64,000 nt of DNA, from positions 434,001-498,000 of the forward strand of contig JADJQQ010000004.1 of NCBI GenBank assembly GCA_016712625.1. The letters are read 5' to 3'. Made by a program: the position numbers and the translations under genes. The DNA comes from Candidatus Competibacteraceae bacterium (lineage in GTDB: Bacteria; Pseudomonadota; Gammaproteobacteria; Competibacterales; Competibacteraceae). This document shows, one piece after another, positions 26,669 to 35,822 of the stretch (positions within the stretch are counted from its first letter, which is position 1; each line of letters opens with the position of its first letter). The notes beneath the pieces are model-generated. The model made no database searches. It had not been told where the DNA came from and was given only the letters and a program-made list of their open reading frames with translations.

Positions 26669-26826
26669 GGTCCACTCGATTTACTGTACGGGATGAACAG
26701 GCGGGGATAACACCAACCGCCGTTCTAATTTTTAGTAGGCCCTAGGCGGCAAACAGCAATCCAACAGGCAACTCCGCCTGTTTTGGGTATTATGGGGCAA
26801 CATTGGGGTTTAACGGCCACAAATGC

Positions 26827-26850
26827 CTCACCCCCCAATCGGGGGGTGAG
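26827..26850 (-). terminator. Hairpin after ccoNOQP
   Basis: A perfect 10-base stem ctcacccccc / ggggggtgag with a 4-base loop, 50 bases past the ccoP stop. The minus-strand tail is GCATTTGTGG, a weak U run. It is the likely end of the ccoNOQP transcript. Confidence 0.6.
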
Positions 26851-26899
26851 CGTGTTGGAACAAACCAGTCAAGTAATTTACCAGTACGCCGCAAGAAAG

Positions 26900-27853
26900 C
26901 TACTTGGCGCCGCCTAGTTGGCGGACGTAAACCGCCAGCAATTTGACATCCGTCGGCGACAAACGATCTTTCCAGGCTGGCATGATCCGGGTGTTGTTCA
27001 CCCCGGTTGTGATCAAATTCTTAAGGGCTGTTTTCTTATCCTGTGGAGTCTTCAGCGCTGGCAAATCGACCACGGTCCAGATCCGATCAGTCAGATTGGC
27101 GGCGCCCTGCGATTGTACTCCCTTGGCGTCGGCGCCGTGGCAGTAGTAACAACCACCGACTTGGCCGTGAAAAATTTCCTTACCGCGCTCGGACGCCTCA
27201 CCCGGTCTGGCTTCGCCCGATAAAGTCAGTACATATTCGGCGACATCATCCATTTGCTCAGGTTTTAGCACTGTTCCAAAAGCAGGCATGAACCCATTGC
27301 GACCTTCGACCAAGGTTTGGTGGATCTGGTTCATACCGCCGCCCCAAAGCCAATCGTCGTCGGTCAAGTTCGGGTACATGCCGGCAACCCCTTGACCGCC
27401 GCGACCATGACAAGCCGCGCAATTATCGCCAAACAAGCCCTTGCCGACCGAACGGACAAATTCCATCATCTTACGGTCCTTCAGGATCTGATCGTAATCG
27501 GCGGTCCGCACCTTGGCCATCATCTCCTTGCGCTGCGTGTTATTGGCCGCGTCGCTCAGATCTTCCAGCAGCAGCGAGCGCGTATTCCAACGATACTCTT
27601 GCTCTTTTTCCTTCCCGGTCGCTTTATCCGAAATGGTGTAGCTGACGCTGCCAAAACCCTTGAGCCACGTCTGGCCAACCGGCCAAGAGGGATAAATGAA
27701 CCAATAAAGGACCGAGAACACCGCGGTGCCATAAAAACACCACAGCCACCAGCGCGGGAGCGGGTTATTGTATTCCTGTAAATCGCCGTCCCAAGCGTGA
27801 CCGGTGGTCTGAACCGCACCGGCTGATTGTTTTTCATTCATGTTTTCATTCAT
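26900..27853 (-). CDS. ccoP: cbb3-type cytochrome c oxidase subunit III (diheme)
   Basis: 317 residues. A short cytoplasmic start is followed by two helices (NPLPRWWLWCFYGTAVFSVLYWFIYP), and then two class I cytochrome c domains with CAACH (about residue 145) and CYYCH (about residue 237). FMPAFGTVLKPEQ and IMPAWKDRLSP supply the distal methionines. It receives electrons from soluble cytochrome c and passes them to CcoO. The ccoQ stop overlaps its start (ATGAATGA). Confidence 0.96.
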   Translation of the reverse strand: MNENMNEKQSAGAVQTTGHAWDGDLQEYNNPLPRWWLWCFYGTAVFSVLYWFIYPSWPVGQTWLKGFGSVSYTISDKATGKEKEQEYRWNTRSLLLEDLSDAANNTQRKEMMAKVRTADYDQILKDRKMMEFVRSVGKGLFGDNCAACHGRGGQGVAGMYPNLTDDDWLWGGGMNQIHQTLVEGRNGFMPAFGTVLKPEQMDDVAEYVLTLSGEARPGEASERGKEIFHGQVGGCYYCHGADAKGVQSQGAANLTDRIWTVVDLPALKTPQDKKTALKNLITTGVNNTRIMPAWKDRLSPTDVKLLAVYVRQLGGAK

Positions 27854-28073
27854 TATCGATCACCTTGCGGGAGTGGGATCGTTGTTCGGATCGCAAGTGG
27901 TCAGACGGCGGTTCATCATCAAATGGAATGTATTTATAGGACTCCAGCCGCTTGGCTCGCTTTTTCCCAGTAAACACATAAATCACGATGCCGCAGAAAG
28001 CCCCGAAAAATAGCACCAGCGCTAAAGGCTTGGAATTCTCCATGTGGGTGAACCACAGCAACCAATCAAGCAT
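27846..28073 (-). CDS. ccoQ: cbb3-type cytochrome oxidase subunit CcoQ/FixQ
   Basis: 75 residues from ATG 28073 (MLDWLLWFTHMENSKPLALV). One membrane helix, LALVLFFGAFCGIVIYVFTG, is followed by the basic GKKRAKRLESYKYIPFDDE typical of CcoQ. The small subunit stabilises the oxidase. An in-frame TTG at 28088 is a less likely start. It overlaps ccoP by eight bases and starts 45 bases after ccoO. Confidence 0.9.
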   Translation of the reverse strand: MLDWLLWFTHMENSKPLALVLFFGAFCGIVIYVFTGKKRAKRLESYKYIPFDDEPPSDHLRSEQRSHSRKVIDNE

Positions 28074-28118
28074 GGAAGCAAACCCCAACGCGCCCCCTAC
28101 TGGAAGCGCGGCTCGAAA

Positions 28119-28853
28119 TTAACGGAACTGGGCGAAATAACCCTCGTCGTACTTGGTGAAATCCACCATGGTGCCTAGCACCTGCAAGTACGCCACCAGC
28201 GCTTCCATCTCGGTAATACGCTCAGGCAAACCGTCAAAGTTTTTCTCCCGGGCCTGCTTCAACAAGCTGTTTTGCGCTTGATTGATATCCAGTTGATCGG
28301 CGATCTCCTTGCCGTACTTCTTAAGGTTCGCATCGTATTCGATTTGCGTCAGAGAATACGGAACCCCCGTAACCCTAAGCGCCCGCATCCGAGTATCCGC
28401 GTCCGCGTAGTCCAGATCATTTTCCAACAGCCACGGATAGCGTGGCATGATGGACTGTGGCACGACCGATTGCGGATTTTTCAGGTGTTGCACTTGCCAC
28501 TGATTGGAGTATTTACCTCCCACTCGCGCCAGATCCGGACCGGTGCGTTTGGAACCCCACTGGAAAGGATGATCGTATTGTGACTCCGCCGCCAATGAAT
28601 AGTGGCCATAACGCAACCATTCATCGCGGAACGGTCGAATCTGCTGGGAATGGCACAGATAGCAGCCTTCCCGAACGTAGATATCGCGGCCGCGGCTTTC
28701 CAACGGCGTATAAGGACGCACGCCGTCCACTTTTTCAATCGTCTCGTTGATATAAAACAGCGGGACGATTTCCACCAGACCGCCGATGCTGATCACGACC
28801 ATGATCAACAGCAGCATGAGGGCGGAATTGGTTTCGATATGTTCGTGTCGCAT
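28119..28853 (-). CDS. ccoO: cbb3-type cytochrome c oxidase subunit II (monoheme)
   Basis: 244 residues from ATG 28853, with GGAG upstream. An N-terminal helix (ALMLLLIMVVISIGGLVEIVP) anchors a periplasmic cytochrome c domain. The heme motif is in REGCYLCHSQQIRPF and the distal methionine is in SIMPRYPWLLE. GSKRTGPDLARVGGKYSNQWQ is a conserved CcoO segment. It relays electrons from CcoP to CcoN. Thirty bases separate it from ccoN. Confidence 0.96.
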   Translation of the reverse strand: MRHEHIETNSALMLLLIMVVISIGGLVEIVPLFYINETIEKVDGVRPYTPLESRGRDIYVREGCYLCHSQQIRPFRDEWLRYGHYSLAAESQYDHPFQWGSKRTGPDLARVGGKYSNQWQVQHLKNPQSVVPQSIMPRYPWLLENDLDYADADTRMRALRVTGVPYSLTQIEYDANLKKYGKEIADQLDINQAQNSLLKQAREKNFDGLPERITEMEALVAYLQVLGTMVDFTKYDEGYFAQFR

Positions 28854-28883
28854 GGTGTTCGATCTCCGCAAAACCGCCTATGT

Positions 28884-30332
28884 TCAAGCCTTGGCCAGTT
28901 TGGCCGCCAACTTGGCCTCCAAAGCCGCCTGCTCGCGGCGCGATGTTCTTGCGGTCATCACCATGTTATAAGCCATGACCAACGCGCCGGCGACAAAGAA
29001 AGCCCCACCCAACGCCCGCCAGACATACGGCGTGTGCATAAACTCAACGGTTTCGATGAAGGTGTAGGCCAGATTGCCGTAATCATCGAAGCTGCGCAGC
29101 ATCAAACCCTGACCGATGCCGGCGACCCACATCGACGTGATATACAGCACGATGCCGATGGTGGCGAGCCAGAAGTGAACGTAAATCAGCGTTTGACTGT
29201 ACAGCTTGGTTTGGTATAAGCGCGGCATCAGATGATAGAAGGAGCCAAAACTCACCAGCGCGACCCAACCCAGCGCACCGGAGTGAACGTGGCCGATGGT
29301 CCAGTCGGTGTAGTGCGACAACGCATTGACGCTCTTCAGCGACATCAGCGGCCCTTCGAAAGTGGACATGCCATAGAACGACAGGGAGGTGATCAGAAAG
29401 AGCATGATCGGATCGGAACGCAGTTTGTCCCATGCGCCAGAAAGCGTCATGATGCCGTTGATCATGCCGCCCCAGGAAGGCATTAACAACAAGATCGAGA
29501 AGGTCGCCGCCAAGGTCGAGACCCAATCGGGCAGCGAGGTCCAGTGCAAATGATGGCCGCCGGCCCACATATAAAGAAAGATCAAGGCCCAAAAGTGGAT
29601 AATGGACAACCGGTAGGAATACACCGGCCGACCGGCCTGCTTGGGCACGAAATAATACATCATGCCGAGAAAGGCGGCGGTCAGGAAAAAGCCCACCGCG
29701 TTATGGCCGTACCACCACTGGGTCATGGCGTCTTGGACGCCAGCGAACAAACTGTAAGATTTCAACAAGCCAGTCGGCACGGCCAAATTATTGAAGATGT
29801 GCAACAAGGCGACCGCTAACAGGAAGGACATGAAGAACCAGTTGGCCACATAGATGTGCGGCTGGCTGCGACGGCGCACGGTCTCGACATACACCACGAT
29901 ATAGCAGACCCAAACCAGCGTGATGGCGATATCTAACGGCCATTCGAATTCAGCATATTCCCGACCCTGGGAAAATCCGGCCATATAAGTAATCACGCCC
30001 AGCGCCACACCGCCAGTCCACCCCCAAAAGGTGAATTCGGCCAGCCAAGGGAATGCCAGCCGCGCCTGACAGGTGCGTTGCACGATGTAATACGCTGTGG
30101 CGAACAGCGCGCTGCCGCCAAAGCCGAAGATGACGAGGCTGGTATGAACGGGACGCAAACGCCCAAAGGTCAGAGCAGGAATATCAAAATTCAGGAACGG
30201 CCACGCCAATTCACACGCGATATACACTCCGACGGTCATGCCAAGTACGCCATAGACCATGGCTACGATCATAAATCTTCGGACGATATCGAAATTGTAC
30301 TGATCGGCCGGCAACACTGCGCTTTGGGCCAT
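28884..30332 (-). CDS. ccoN: cbb3-type cytochrome c oxidase subunit I
   Basis: 482 residues from ATG 30332, chosen because AAGGAGG lies just upstream; a TTG six bases earlier is in frame. Heme-copper oxidase of the C family: RRFMIVAMVYGVLGMTVGVYIACEL, then RLRPVHTSLVIFGFGGSALFATAYY with a heme histidine, WWYGHNAVGFFLTAAFLGMMYYFVPK with the copper-site histidine and Tyr, HFWALIFLYMWAGGHHLHWT with the His-His copper ligands, and HYTDWTIGHVHSGALGW with the heme ligands. Twelve or more helices. Reduces oxygen at the high-affinity binuclear site. First gene of ccoNOQP. Confidence 0.97.
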   Translation of the reverse strand: MAQSAVLPADQYNFDIVRRFMIVAMVYGVLGMTVGVYIACELAWPFLNFDIPALTFGRLRPVHTSLVIFGFGGSALFATAYYIVQRTCQARLAFPWLAEFTFWGWTGGVALGVITYMAGFSQGREYAEFEWPLDIAITLVWVCYIVVYVETVRRRSQPHIYVANWFFMSFLLAVALLHIFNNLAVPTGLLKSYSLFAGVQDAMTQWWYGHNAVGFFLTAAFLGMMYYFVPKQAGRPVYSYRLSIIHFWALIFLYMWAGGHHLHWTSLPDWVSTLAATFSILLLMPSWGGMINGIMTLSGAWDKLRSDPIMLFLITSLSFYGMSTFEGPLMSLKSVNALSHYTDWTIGHVHSGALGWVALVSFGSFYHLMPRLYQTKLYSQTLIYVHFWLATIGIVLYITSMWVAGIGQGLMLRSFDDYGNLAYTFIETVEFMHTPYVWRALGGAFFVAGALVMAYNMVMTARTSRREQAALEAKLAAKLAKA

Positions 30333-30545
30333 ATCCAAGCCTCCTTAGCAAACCAAAAAAGGGTTAGGAGTTTTATTATTTGTTTTCCAACAGTTACGGC
30401 GAGACTGGAAAACGCGCCCCGGCAAGCCTGGACGATGGGTTATTCTACTAATATTCAGCGGGTTTTCTCAATCAGCATTAGCTAATATTATAAAAAATGT
30501 GGCACTCTTAGAAAGCCATTCATAAAATATTTATAAAATAAAAAC
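30333..30545 (-). promoter_or_regulatory. Upstream region of ccoNOQP
   Basis: 213 AT-rich bases between the ctaB stop and ccoN. cbb3 operons are usually switched on by FNR/ANR under low oxygen. I looked for TTGAT-N4-ATCAA and saw only a poor half-match (CTGAT within the 30465-30480 stretch on the minus strand). A promoter is expected here but not located. Confidence 0.35.
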
Positions 30546-31462
30546 TTAGAGAATTTCGAGCAGGCGCGAAGCGTAATGGTCGAGCATCAGGGCCGCGAAT
30601 AATCCGAATAAATAAACTATCGAAAACCCAAAAGTCGGCAAGGCGAGTCGATCATTTCCCGTGGCATACAATCGTATGGCATAATTCAAAAATCGTAACC
30701 CAAAAGCGACGGCTCCGACCAGATAAATCCAGCTGCTCATACCCGTCAAAAAGGGAGCATTGTTACAAGAAACAATAAGATGGTGTAGAGCAGAATATGC
30801 AAGCGGGTAAAAGCTACGCCATGAGTGACCGGTAACATCGGGATATCGGCATTGGCGTAATCATGACGGCGATGAATGGCTAGCGCCCAAAAATGGGGCG
30901 GCGTCCAGACGTAAATGATCAAAAACAGCAGCAGCGCACCCGAATCTACTTGGCTGGTTACCGCCGTCCAGCCGAGCAGTGGCGGCGCCGCGCCGGCCGC
31001 CCCACCGATAACGATATTTTGCGGGGTGGCGCGTTTGAGAAACAAGGTATAAATCACGGCATAGCCAATCAGCGAAGCAAAGGTTAGCACCGCCGTGAGC
31101 GGGTTAGTGAAAACCAGCAGCAATCCGAACCCGCACAAGCCGATGATCGAGGCAAAGCTAAGTACCTGCCAACCTTCCAGATGACCGCTGGGCAGAGGCC
31201 GATTACGAGTGCGGGCCATGACCGCATCGGCTTTGCGGTCGACCAGATGATTGATCGCGGCGGCTGAACCCGCCATCAGAGCAATGCCTAGCGAACCGAA
31301 CAACAGAATATCCCAAGGCACCATATCCGGCGTGGCGAGCAACATGCCCACCATGGCGGTAAACGTGATCAAGGCCACCACGCGGGGTTTGGTCAACTCC
31401 AGATAGTCCCGACCGTGGCGTCGAAAGTTGGTGCGCAGTGTCTGGAAAGTGGCGCTCATCAT
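30546..31462 (-). pseudogene. ctaB: Protoheme IX farnesyltransferase (heme O synthase), frameshifted
   Basis: The frame from ATG 31462 has the prenyltransferase core: YLELTKPRVVALITFTAMVGM, then INHLVDRKADAVMARTRNRPLPSG (the Asp-rich NxxxDxxxD motif), QNIVIGGAAGAAPPLLGW, and RRHDYANADIPMLPV. It ends early at VTMLPF. The next 67 codons, ending at 30546 in another frame, read TGMSSWIYLVGAVAFGLRFLNY and FSIVYLFGLFAALMLDHY, the normal CtaB C-terminus. At about 30750 there are five T where six would restore the frame. Whole protein would be about 305 residues. It farnesylates heme B on the way to heme A. Overlaps ctaA by four bases. A homopolymer base-call error is as likely as a true mutation. 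Confidence 0.88.
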
Positions 31463-32490
31463 GCGTCGGTTACCGGTCGCAGACAGTGATTGAGCGCTAC
31501 CATCGCCAGCAACAACAAGGCGGCGGCGCCATTGTGAGCGACAGCCACCGGTAGCGGCAAATACAGCAGCACATTGGCAATCCCCAAAGCCACCTGCGCG
31601 ACGAGCAAAACGGCCACGACCACGCCGACCAATCGGACCGCGCGGCTCTCCCCGGCCGTCACCAGCCACCAGGCCAACCAACCGAGATACAGCAATACCG
31701 CCAAAGCGCCGAGCCGATGCACCATGTGAATTGTCATGCGGGCCTCATTGCCCAGCACGCCTCCCTCATAGGAGACACCCAGACCCCGCCACAGGGTAAA
31801 CGCCTCACCGAAATCGGTCGGCGGCCACCAATGACCCTGACAGGTCGGAAAATCCGGGCAAGCCAAAGCCGCGTAATTAGCACTGGTCCAGCCTCCCAAG
31901 GCGATCTGGATCACCAACAGCACCAATCCTAGCAGGGCGAAACCACCCATTGCCCGATTATTCACCGACGCCGAATCTTGACCATGGCGGCCTTGGCGCA
32001 ACACTAACCAAGCCAACAGGCTTAAAGTCGCCAAACCTCCCAGCAGATGCCCCATGACGACAACCGGCTTCAACTGCCAGGTCACCGTCCACATCCCTAA
32101 CAGCGCCTGAAAGAGCACCAGCGCCAATAGGCAAAGCGGCAAAATCACCGGCTGCCCGACGGAAGCGCGATTGCGCCACGCCAGCACGGCCAAGGCTAAA
32201 ACCAGCAACCCCAAGATTCCCGCAAAATAGCGGTGAATCATTTCTTTCCACGCTTTGGCCGGTTCCACCGGGCGTTCGGGATAAGCCTCATTAGCCCGAA
32301 CGATTTGATGCGCTTCCTCCGGGACATCCAATTGACCATAGCAGCCCGGCCAGTCCGGACAACCGAGGCCCGCATGGGACAACCGGACATAAGCCCCTAA
32401 AACCACCACCACAAAGGTCAGCGCCAGCGCCGTCCAGGCCAAACGATTAAACCAGGTATTGCGCGCTTCAATCATCCAATTTTCGACCAT
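31459..32490 (-). CDS. ctaA: Heme A synthase
   Basis: 343 residues, eight helices. Oxidises the C8 methyl of heme O to a formyl group. The conserved cysteine pairs are present: GLGCPDWPGCYGQL in the first loop and ALACPDFPTCQGHWWP in the symmetry-related loop. Heme-ligand histidines lie in EMIHRYFAGILGL, VMGHLLGGLATL, TIHMVHRLGALAVL and AVAHNGAAALLLLA. Its start overlaps the SCO-like gene by about 19 bases; MIEARNTWFNRLAW (ATG 32475) is an alternative start. Confidence 0.95.
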   Translation of the reverse strand: MVENWMIEARNTWFNRLAWTALALTFVVVVLGAYVRLSHAGLGCPDWPGCYGQLDVPEEAHQIVRANEAYPERPVEPAKAWKEMIHRYFAGILGLLVLALAVLAWRNRASVGQPVILPLCLLALVLFQALLGMWTVTWQLKPVVVMGHLLGGLATLSLLAWLVLRQGRHGQDSASVNNRAMGGFALLGLVLLVIQIALGGWTSANYAALACPDFPTCQGHWWPPTDFGEAFTLWRGLGVSYEGGVLGNEARMTIHMVHRLGALAVLLYLGWLAWWLVTAGESRAVRLVGVVVAVLLVAQVALGIANVLLYLPLPVAVAHNGAAALLLLAMVALNHCLRPVTDA

Positions 32491-33098
32491 TTCAGCAGCC
32501 GCTGGAGATCTTTAAGCAACCCACGCGGCTCGATATCAACCGGATAACGCATCAACAGATTGCCGAGCGGATCCAACAAGTACAGCCATTCACCCTCTGG
32601 CCCTGGCTGAGCAAACGCGGCCGTCAAATTGTTCCGGTTAACGGCATCGGCTATGCCGACAGTCATGGCCGGATGTTCGGTGGCCAGCCACTGACGGAAT
32701 GTGCTCGCCGGCATCCCATCCAGCACCAGCAGGGTCTTGACGCGATCCATGTCTTTGCCCAAAGCCAGGCGAACTTGCCGTATGTCATACAAGCCGGCGC
32801 GGCAGCGCGCCTCGCACACCGTTGCCGAGCCGATGTAAGCCAGCACCCACTGCCCGCGTAACTTCGTCGCCGTATTGAAATGGCCACCATCCATTCCAGC
32901 AAGCTGCAAATCCACCGGCCGGGCTGGATTGAGCAATTCTCCATGTTGGACCGAACCGTCAGGGCGCCAATGGCCGATCAATAACCAAGCCGCCGCCAGC
33001 GGTAGCAAAAAGCAGGCAATAATGGCCAAAAGCGCCACCCGCTGTCGTAAAAGCGGGGAAATGGAAGGAGCGCTAAACAAAATTGAATGAAGGCTCAT
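32472..33098 (-). CDS. SCO1/thioredoxin-like oxidase assembly protein
   Basis: 208 residues. One N-terminal helix (VALLAIIACFLLPLAAAWLLIG) anchors a periplasmic domain. LRGQWVLAYIGSATVCEARCRAGLYDIRQV shows a thioredoxin fold entry with CxxxC, the spacing of SCO1/SenC copper carriers. EWLYLLDPLGNLLMRYP resembles the SCO C-terminal region. The family is conserved between surf1 and ctaA in Gammaproteobacteria and is probably a copper or thiol chaperone for the aa3 oxidase. It lies 4 bases after the SURF1 gene. Confidence 0.8.
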   Translation of the reverse strand: MSLHSILFSAPSISPLLRQRVALLAIIACFLLPLAAAWLLIGHWRPDGSVQHGELLNPARPVDLQLAGMDGGHFNTATKLRGQWVLAYIGSATVCEARCRAGLYDIRQVRLALGKDMDRVKTLLVLDGMPASTFRQWLATEHPAMTVGIADAVNRNNLTAAFAQPGPEGEWLYLLDPLGNLLMRYPVDIEPRGLLKDLQRLLKWSKIG

Positions 33099-33102
33099 CG
33101 CG

Positions 33103-33864
33103 TTAAAATGATTGAGAGCGAGGCAATCGATCCGTATTGACGGCCAAGTACAGGATGATTAACGCCACTGCCAAACTGAACCATTGCACGGCGTAACCTT
33201 GATGGCGCTCCGGCCCGATCCCCCCAAAGCGGGGTTGCCAATCGCGCCAATACCCCGCGGCCGACCCTGGTTCCAATAGAATCACCGCCGGTTGGAGGGG
33301 GTAATTTAACAGCTTGGCCAACAATTGGTAATCCACATAAGGGATGACACGCGGCCATTGTAGATTTTCCCCAGTCGCTTCACCCCACCATAAGCCTGGA
33401 TTAGCCGGTTGCGACAGCCAACCGGTAACCGTGACCGCTGCGCTATCCACCGAAACATCCGGCAACATCTGTCGCGAAGCGCCTAACGCCAGCCAGCCTC
33501 GATTGACGAGTATCGCTTCACCCCCCTCCAGCTGTAAAGAGGTCAAAACATGATAACCCGGCTGACCATCACGTACTTGATTATCTAGCAAGAACTGATG
33601 CGAAGCATCATAACGACCGGACGCGATGACCCGCCGATAGCGATTGGCGGAATCAGAAGGGTCTATGTCGAAGAGCGGGACCGAGGGCTGCTGAAACCGC
33701 TCAACAAAGGCGGCTTGCAATTCTGCTTTTTGTCGCGACCGGTCTAATTGCCAGAAAGCCAGCGCCAGCAGAAACGGCAGCAGCAGTAAAGTGGTGACAC
33801 TAGAAACCCGTCCGGGCTGAAAAACCCATTCACCCAACCGGACGCGCACTGTGCTTCTCGCCAA
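33103..33864 (-). CDS. SURF1 family cytochrome oxidase biogenesis protein
   Basis: 253 residues with the family topology: an N-terminal helix (VTTLLLLPFLLALAFWQLDR), a periplasmic domain and a C-terminal helix (GYAVQWFSLAVALIILYLAVN). Motifs include GRYDASHQFLLDNQVRDGQPGYHVLTSL, ILVNRGWLALG, and YVDYQLLAKLLNYPLQPAVILLEP. SURF1 helps insert heme A into CtaD. It heads the surf1-SCO-ctaA-ctaB unit and is divergent from the DUF2909 gene. Confidence 0.92.
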   Translation of the reverse strand: MARSTVRVRLGEWVFQPGRVSSVTTLLLLPFLLALAFWQLDRSRQKAELQAAFVERFQQPSVPLFDIDPSDSANRYRRVIASGRYDASHQFLLDNQVRDGQPGYHVLTSLQLEGGEAILVNRGWLALGASRQMLPDVSVDSAAVTVTGWLSQPANPGLWWGEATGENLQWPRVIPYVDYQLLAKLLNYPLQPAVILLEPGSAAGYWRDWQPRFGGIGPERHQGYAVQWFSLAVALIILYLAVNTDRLPRSQSF

Positions 33865-33937
33865 AAACCCGTTTCATCGCGCTGATCCGAATTGGATTAT
33901 ACTGGGCATGATCTTCTCCACTCACCGGAACTCGTTG

Positions 33938-34138
33938 ATGTTTAAGCTCGTCATTATCGCCATGCTGCTCATGATTGTCGCAAGCCTAGGCTCCGGCCTC
34001 TTTTTCTTAATCAACGACCGCGATCAACATCGGCGCACGGTCAAAGCGCTGACGTTACGGATCAGTCTTTCGGTGGGGTTATTCCTGCTATTGATGCTGG
34101 CTTACGCCATGGGTCTAATCAAGCCGCACGGTTTATAG
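33938..34138 (+). CDS. Twin-transmembrane protein, DUF2909 family
   Basis: 66 residues, MFKLVIIAMLLMIVASLGSG onward, with a second helix RISLSVGLFLLLMLAYAMGLI. The polar loop between them (INDRDQHRRTVKALTLR) contains the conserved RRTVKALTLRI stretch. The family is found almost only between surf1 and ctaE in oxidase clusters. Function is unknown. The frame is open further upstream (ATG 33908, 33851), but conservation starts at the MFKL methionine. It is the only + strand gene in this cluster. Confidence 0.85.
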   Translation: MFKLVIIAMLLMIVASLGSGLFFLINDRDQHRRTVKALTLRISLSVGLFLLLMLAYAMGLIKPHGL

Positions 34139-34153
34139 CAGGAACAAACCACC

Positions 34154-35038
34154 TTACATCCAATAAACGAAAATAAACAACCCTAACCATACCACATCCA
34201 CAAAGTGCCAATACCACGCTGCCGCCTCAAAGGCAAAATGCCGCTCCGGCGTGAAATGGCCAGCCATGCTCCGAAATAAAATTACAGTCAGGATGATGGC
34301 GCCGATGGTGACATGCAAGCCGTGAAAACCAGTCAGCATGAAAAAGGTAGAGCCGTAAATGCCGCTACCCAAGGTCAGGTTCAGATCCTTATAAGCCTCG
34401 TGATATTCAACAGCTTGCAGAAATAAGAACAAGAAGCCCAAGGCGACCGTCGCCGCAAGCCACTTTACCAGTTTCGGCCGATTGCCCTCGATTAATCCCC
34501 AGTGCGCCAAGGTGATGGTCACACCGCTGCTGAGCAGGATCAGCGTGTTGATGGCCGGTAAGCCCCAGGCATGCATCGGTGCGAAGAAACCGCCGATGTC
34601 GGCGGGGCCATTGGTGGGCCAATCGGCTTCATACTTGGGCCAGAGTATGCCGTGCGTCAGCGTCGCATGCTCTGCTTCACCGCCCAGCCAAGGCACCGAC
34701 AAGCTACGGGCATAGAATAACGCTCCGAAAAATGCCGCGAAGAACATGACCTCGGAAAAAATAAACCAGGCCATTCCCCACCGGAACGAGCGATCCATCT
34801 GGTCGCTGTAAAGCCTTTTTTCGCTTTCGCGGATCACCGTGCCGAACCAGCCGAACATGGTGAACAGCAGCAGGGTAAGCCCTACCAGCAATATCGCTTT
34901 AGTGCCCCCATTGAGCAGCGTGGCTCCGCCGTACATCAGTGTAAACAGGCTGATGGAAGCGACAATCGGCCAGTGGCTGTGATGCGGTATATAGTACTGC
35001 TCCGGATAGTGGCCTGGCGCATGTTCCGCGTGCGTCAT
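34154..35038 (-). CDS. ctaE: Cytochrome c oxidase subunit III
   Basis: 294 residues, seven helices. Subunit III motifs: YYIPHHSHWPIVASISLFTLMYG near the start, RWGMAWFIFSEVMFFAAFFGALFYARS, LPAINTLILLSSGVTITLAHWGL, GSTFFMLTGFHGLHVTIGAIILTVILFRS, and AAAWYWHFVDVVWLGLFIFVYWM. It stabilises the proton-pumping core of the aa3 oxidase. It lies 59 bases after ctaG. Confidence 0.97.
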   Translation of the reverse strand: MTHAEHAPGHYPEQYYIPHHSHWPIVASISLFTLMYGGATLLNGGTKAILLVGLTLLLFTMFGWFGTVIRESEKRLYSDQMDRSFRWGMAWFIFSEVMFFAAFFGALFYARSLSVPWLGGEAEHATLTHGILWPKYEADWPTNGPADIGGFFAPMHAWGLPAINTLILLSSGVTITLAHWGLIEGNRPKLVKWLAATVALGFLFLFLQAVEYHEAYKDLNLTLGSGIYGSTFFMLTGFHGLHVTIGAIILTVILFRSMAGHFTPERHFAFEAAAWYWHFVDVVWLGLFIFVYWM

Positions 35039-35097
35039 GAAGATCCCCTCGATGGTATTGGTCTGGAAGGTGACGGGTAGAGCCGTCTCAGCTTTCG

Positions 35098-35661
35098 CTA
35101 GCTGCCCGCGTTGTCGATCCTGAAGAAAGTATAGGACAGCGTTACGGTACGGATGTCGGTCGGTAAATTTGGATCGATCCGAAACGTCACCGGCATTTCC
35201 TTACCTTCTCCGGCTTGAAAGAGTTGGTGGTTAAAACAGAAACATTCGATCTTTTGAAAATGCGAAGCGGCCAACCCTGGTGTAACGCTAGGGATGGCTT
35301 GTCCGGTCATGGGCTGGTTAGCTAGATTCTTGGCCAAAAAATGTGTCTGGTAGAACCGGCCGGGGTGCACCTGCATGCGGGCGACTTGTGGCGCAAAATC
35401 CCACGGCGCTCCCAGATTCAAGCTGGCAACGAACTCCACGGTCACCGTGCGCGATTCGTCGACCTTGACCGGCTCCACCACTGCCACCCGACCACCCGTC
35501 TTGCCGTTAAGGCCGGTGATCTGGCATAGCACATCGTAGAATGGCACCATGGCAAAGCCAAAGCCGAACATGCCCAGCGTAAGCAACAACAGGCGTCGCA
35601 CCAGCCGGCGATTGGCGATAGTCGTCGTTTCAACAGCCTTTATTTCATCAGTTTCCATCAT
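35098..35661 (-). CDS. ctaG: Cytochrome c oxidase assembly protein CtaG/Cox11
   Basis: 187 residues from ATG 35661. This ATG forms TGATG with the stop of the upstream small gene; a GTG nine bases earlier is also open. One helix (LLLLTLGMFGFGFAMVPFYDVLCQITG) carries the conserved FYDVLCQITGLNGKT at its end. The copper-binding motif ECFCF lies in HFQKIECFCFNHQ. Delivers copper to the CuB site of CtaD from the periplasmic side. Confidence 0.95.
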   Translation of the reverse strand: MMETDEIKAVETTTIANRRLVRRLLLLTLGMFGFGFAMVPFYDVLCQITGLNGKTGGRVAVVEPVKVDESRTVTVEFVASLNLGAPWDFAPQVARMQVHPGRFYQTHFLAKNLANQPMTGQAIPSVTPGLAASHFQKIECFCFNHQLFQAGEGKEMPVTFRIDPNLPTDIRTVTLSYTFFRIDNAGS

Positions 35662-35822
35662 CAGCGCCACGCCATCATCAGAATAAAACCAAAGTAAATC
35701 ATCGCCGCCAGCACTGCCAGTGCGATCACCGTGCGTCGCGCCCGAGTGGTGCGATACGCTGGCGTCGCACTGGCAACGCTCGTTCTCCCTGCAACCACGC
35801 CCACTGATTCCCTGACCCTCAT
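35661..35822 (-). CDS. Small single-pass membrane protein between ctaD and ctaG (53 residues)
   Basis: ATG 35822 overlaps the ctaD stop by four bases (ATGA), and its TGA overlaps the ctaG start by one. It reads MRVRESVGVVAGRTSVASAT, then RTTRARRTVIALAVLAAMIYFGFILMMAWR. The basic stretch precedes one helix at residues 32-50, so the N-terminus should face the cytoplasm. Small one-helix proteins at this position (cytochrome oxidase small assembly proteins) occur in other Proteobacteria. The tight overlaps at both ends support it as a real gene. Confidence 0.7.
   Translation of the reverse strand: MRVRESVGVVAGRTSVASATPAYRTTRARRTVIALAVLAAMIYFGFILMMAWR

Noticed and set aside
30460..30485. FNR/ANR box upstream of ccoN
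   Set aside because: Only one weak half-site is present; the second half does not match ATCAA.
33872..33903. Promoter before the DUF2909 gene (TTTCAT ... TATACT)
   Set aside because: The -10 element is good, but the spacing of about 20 bases and the weak -35 make it unsafe to annotate.
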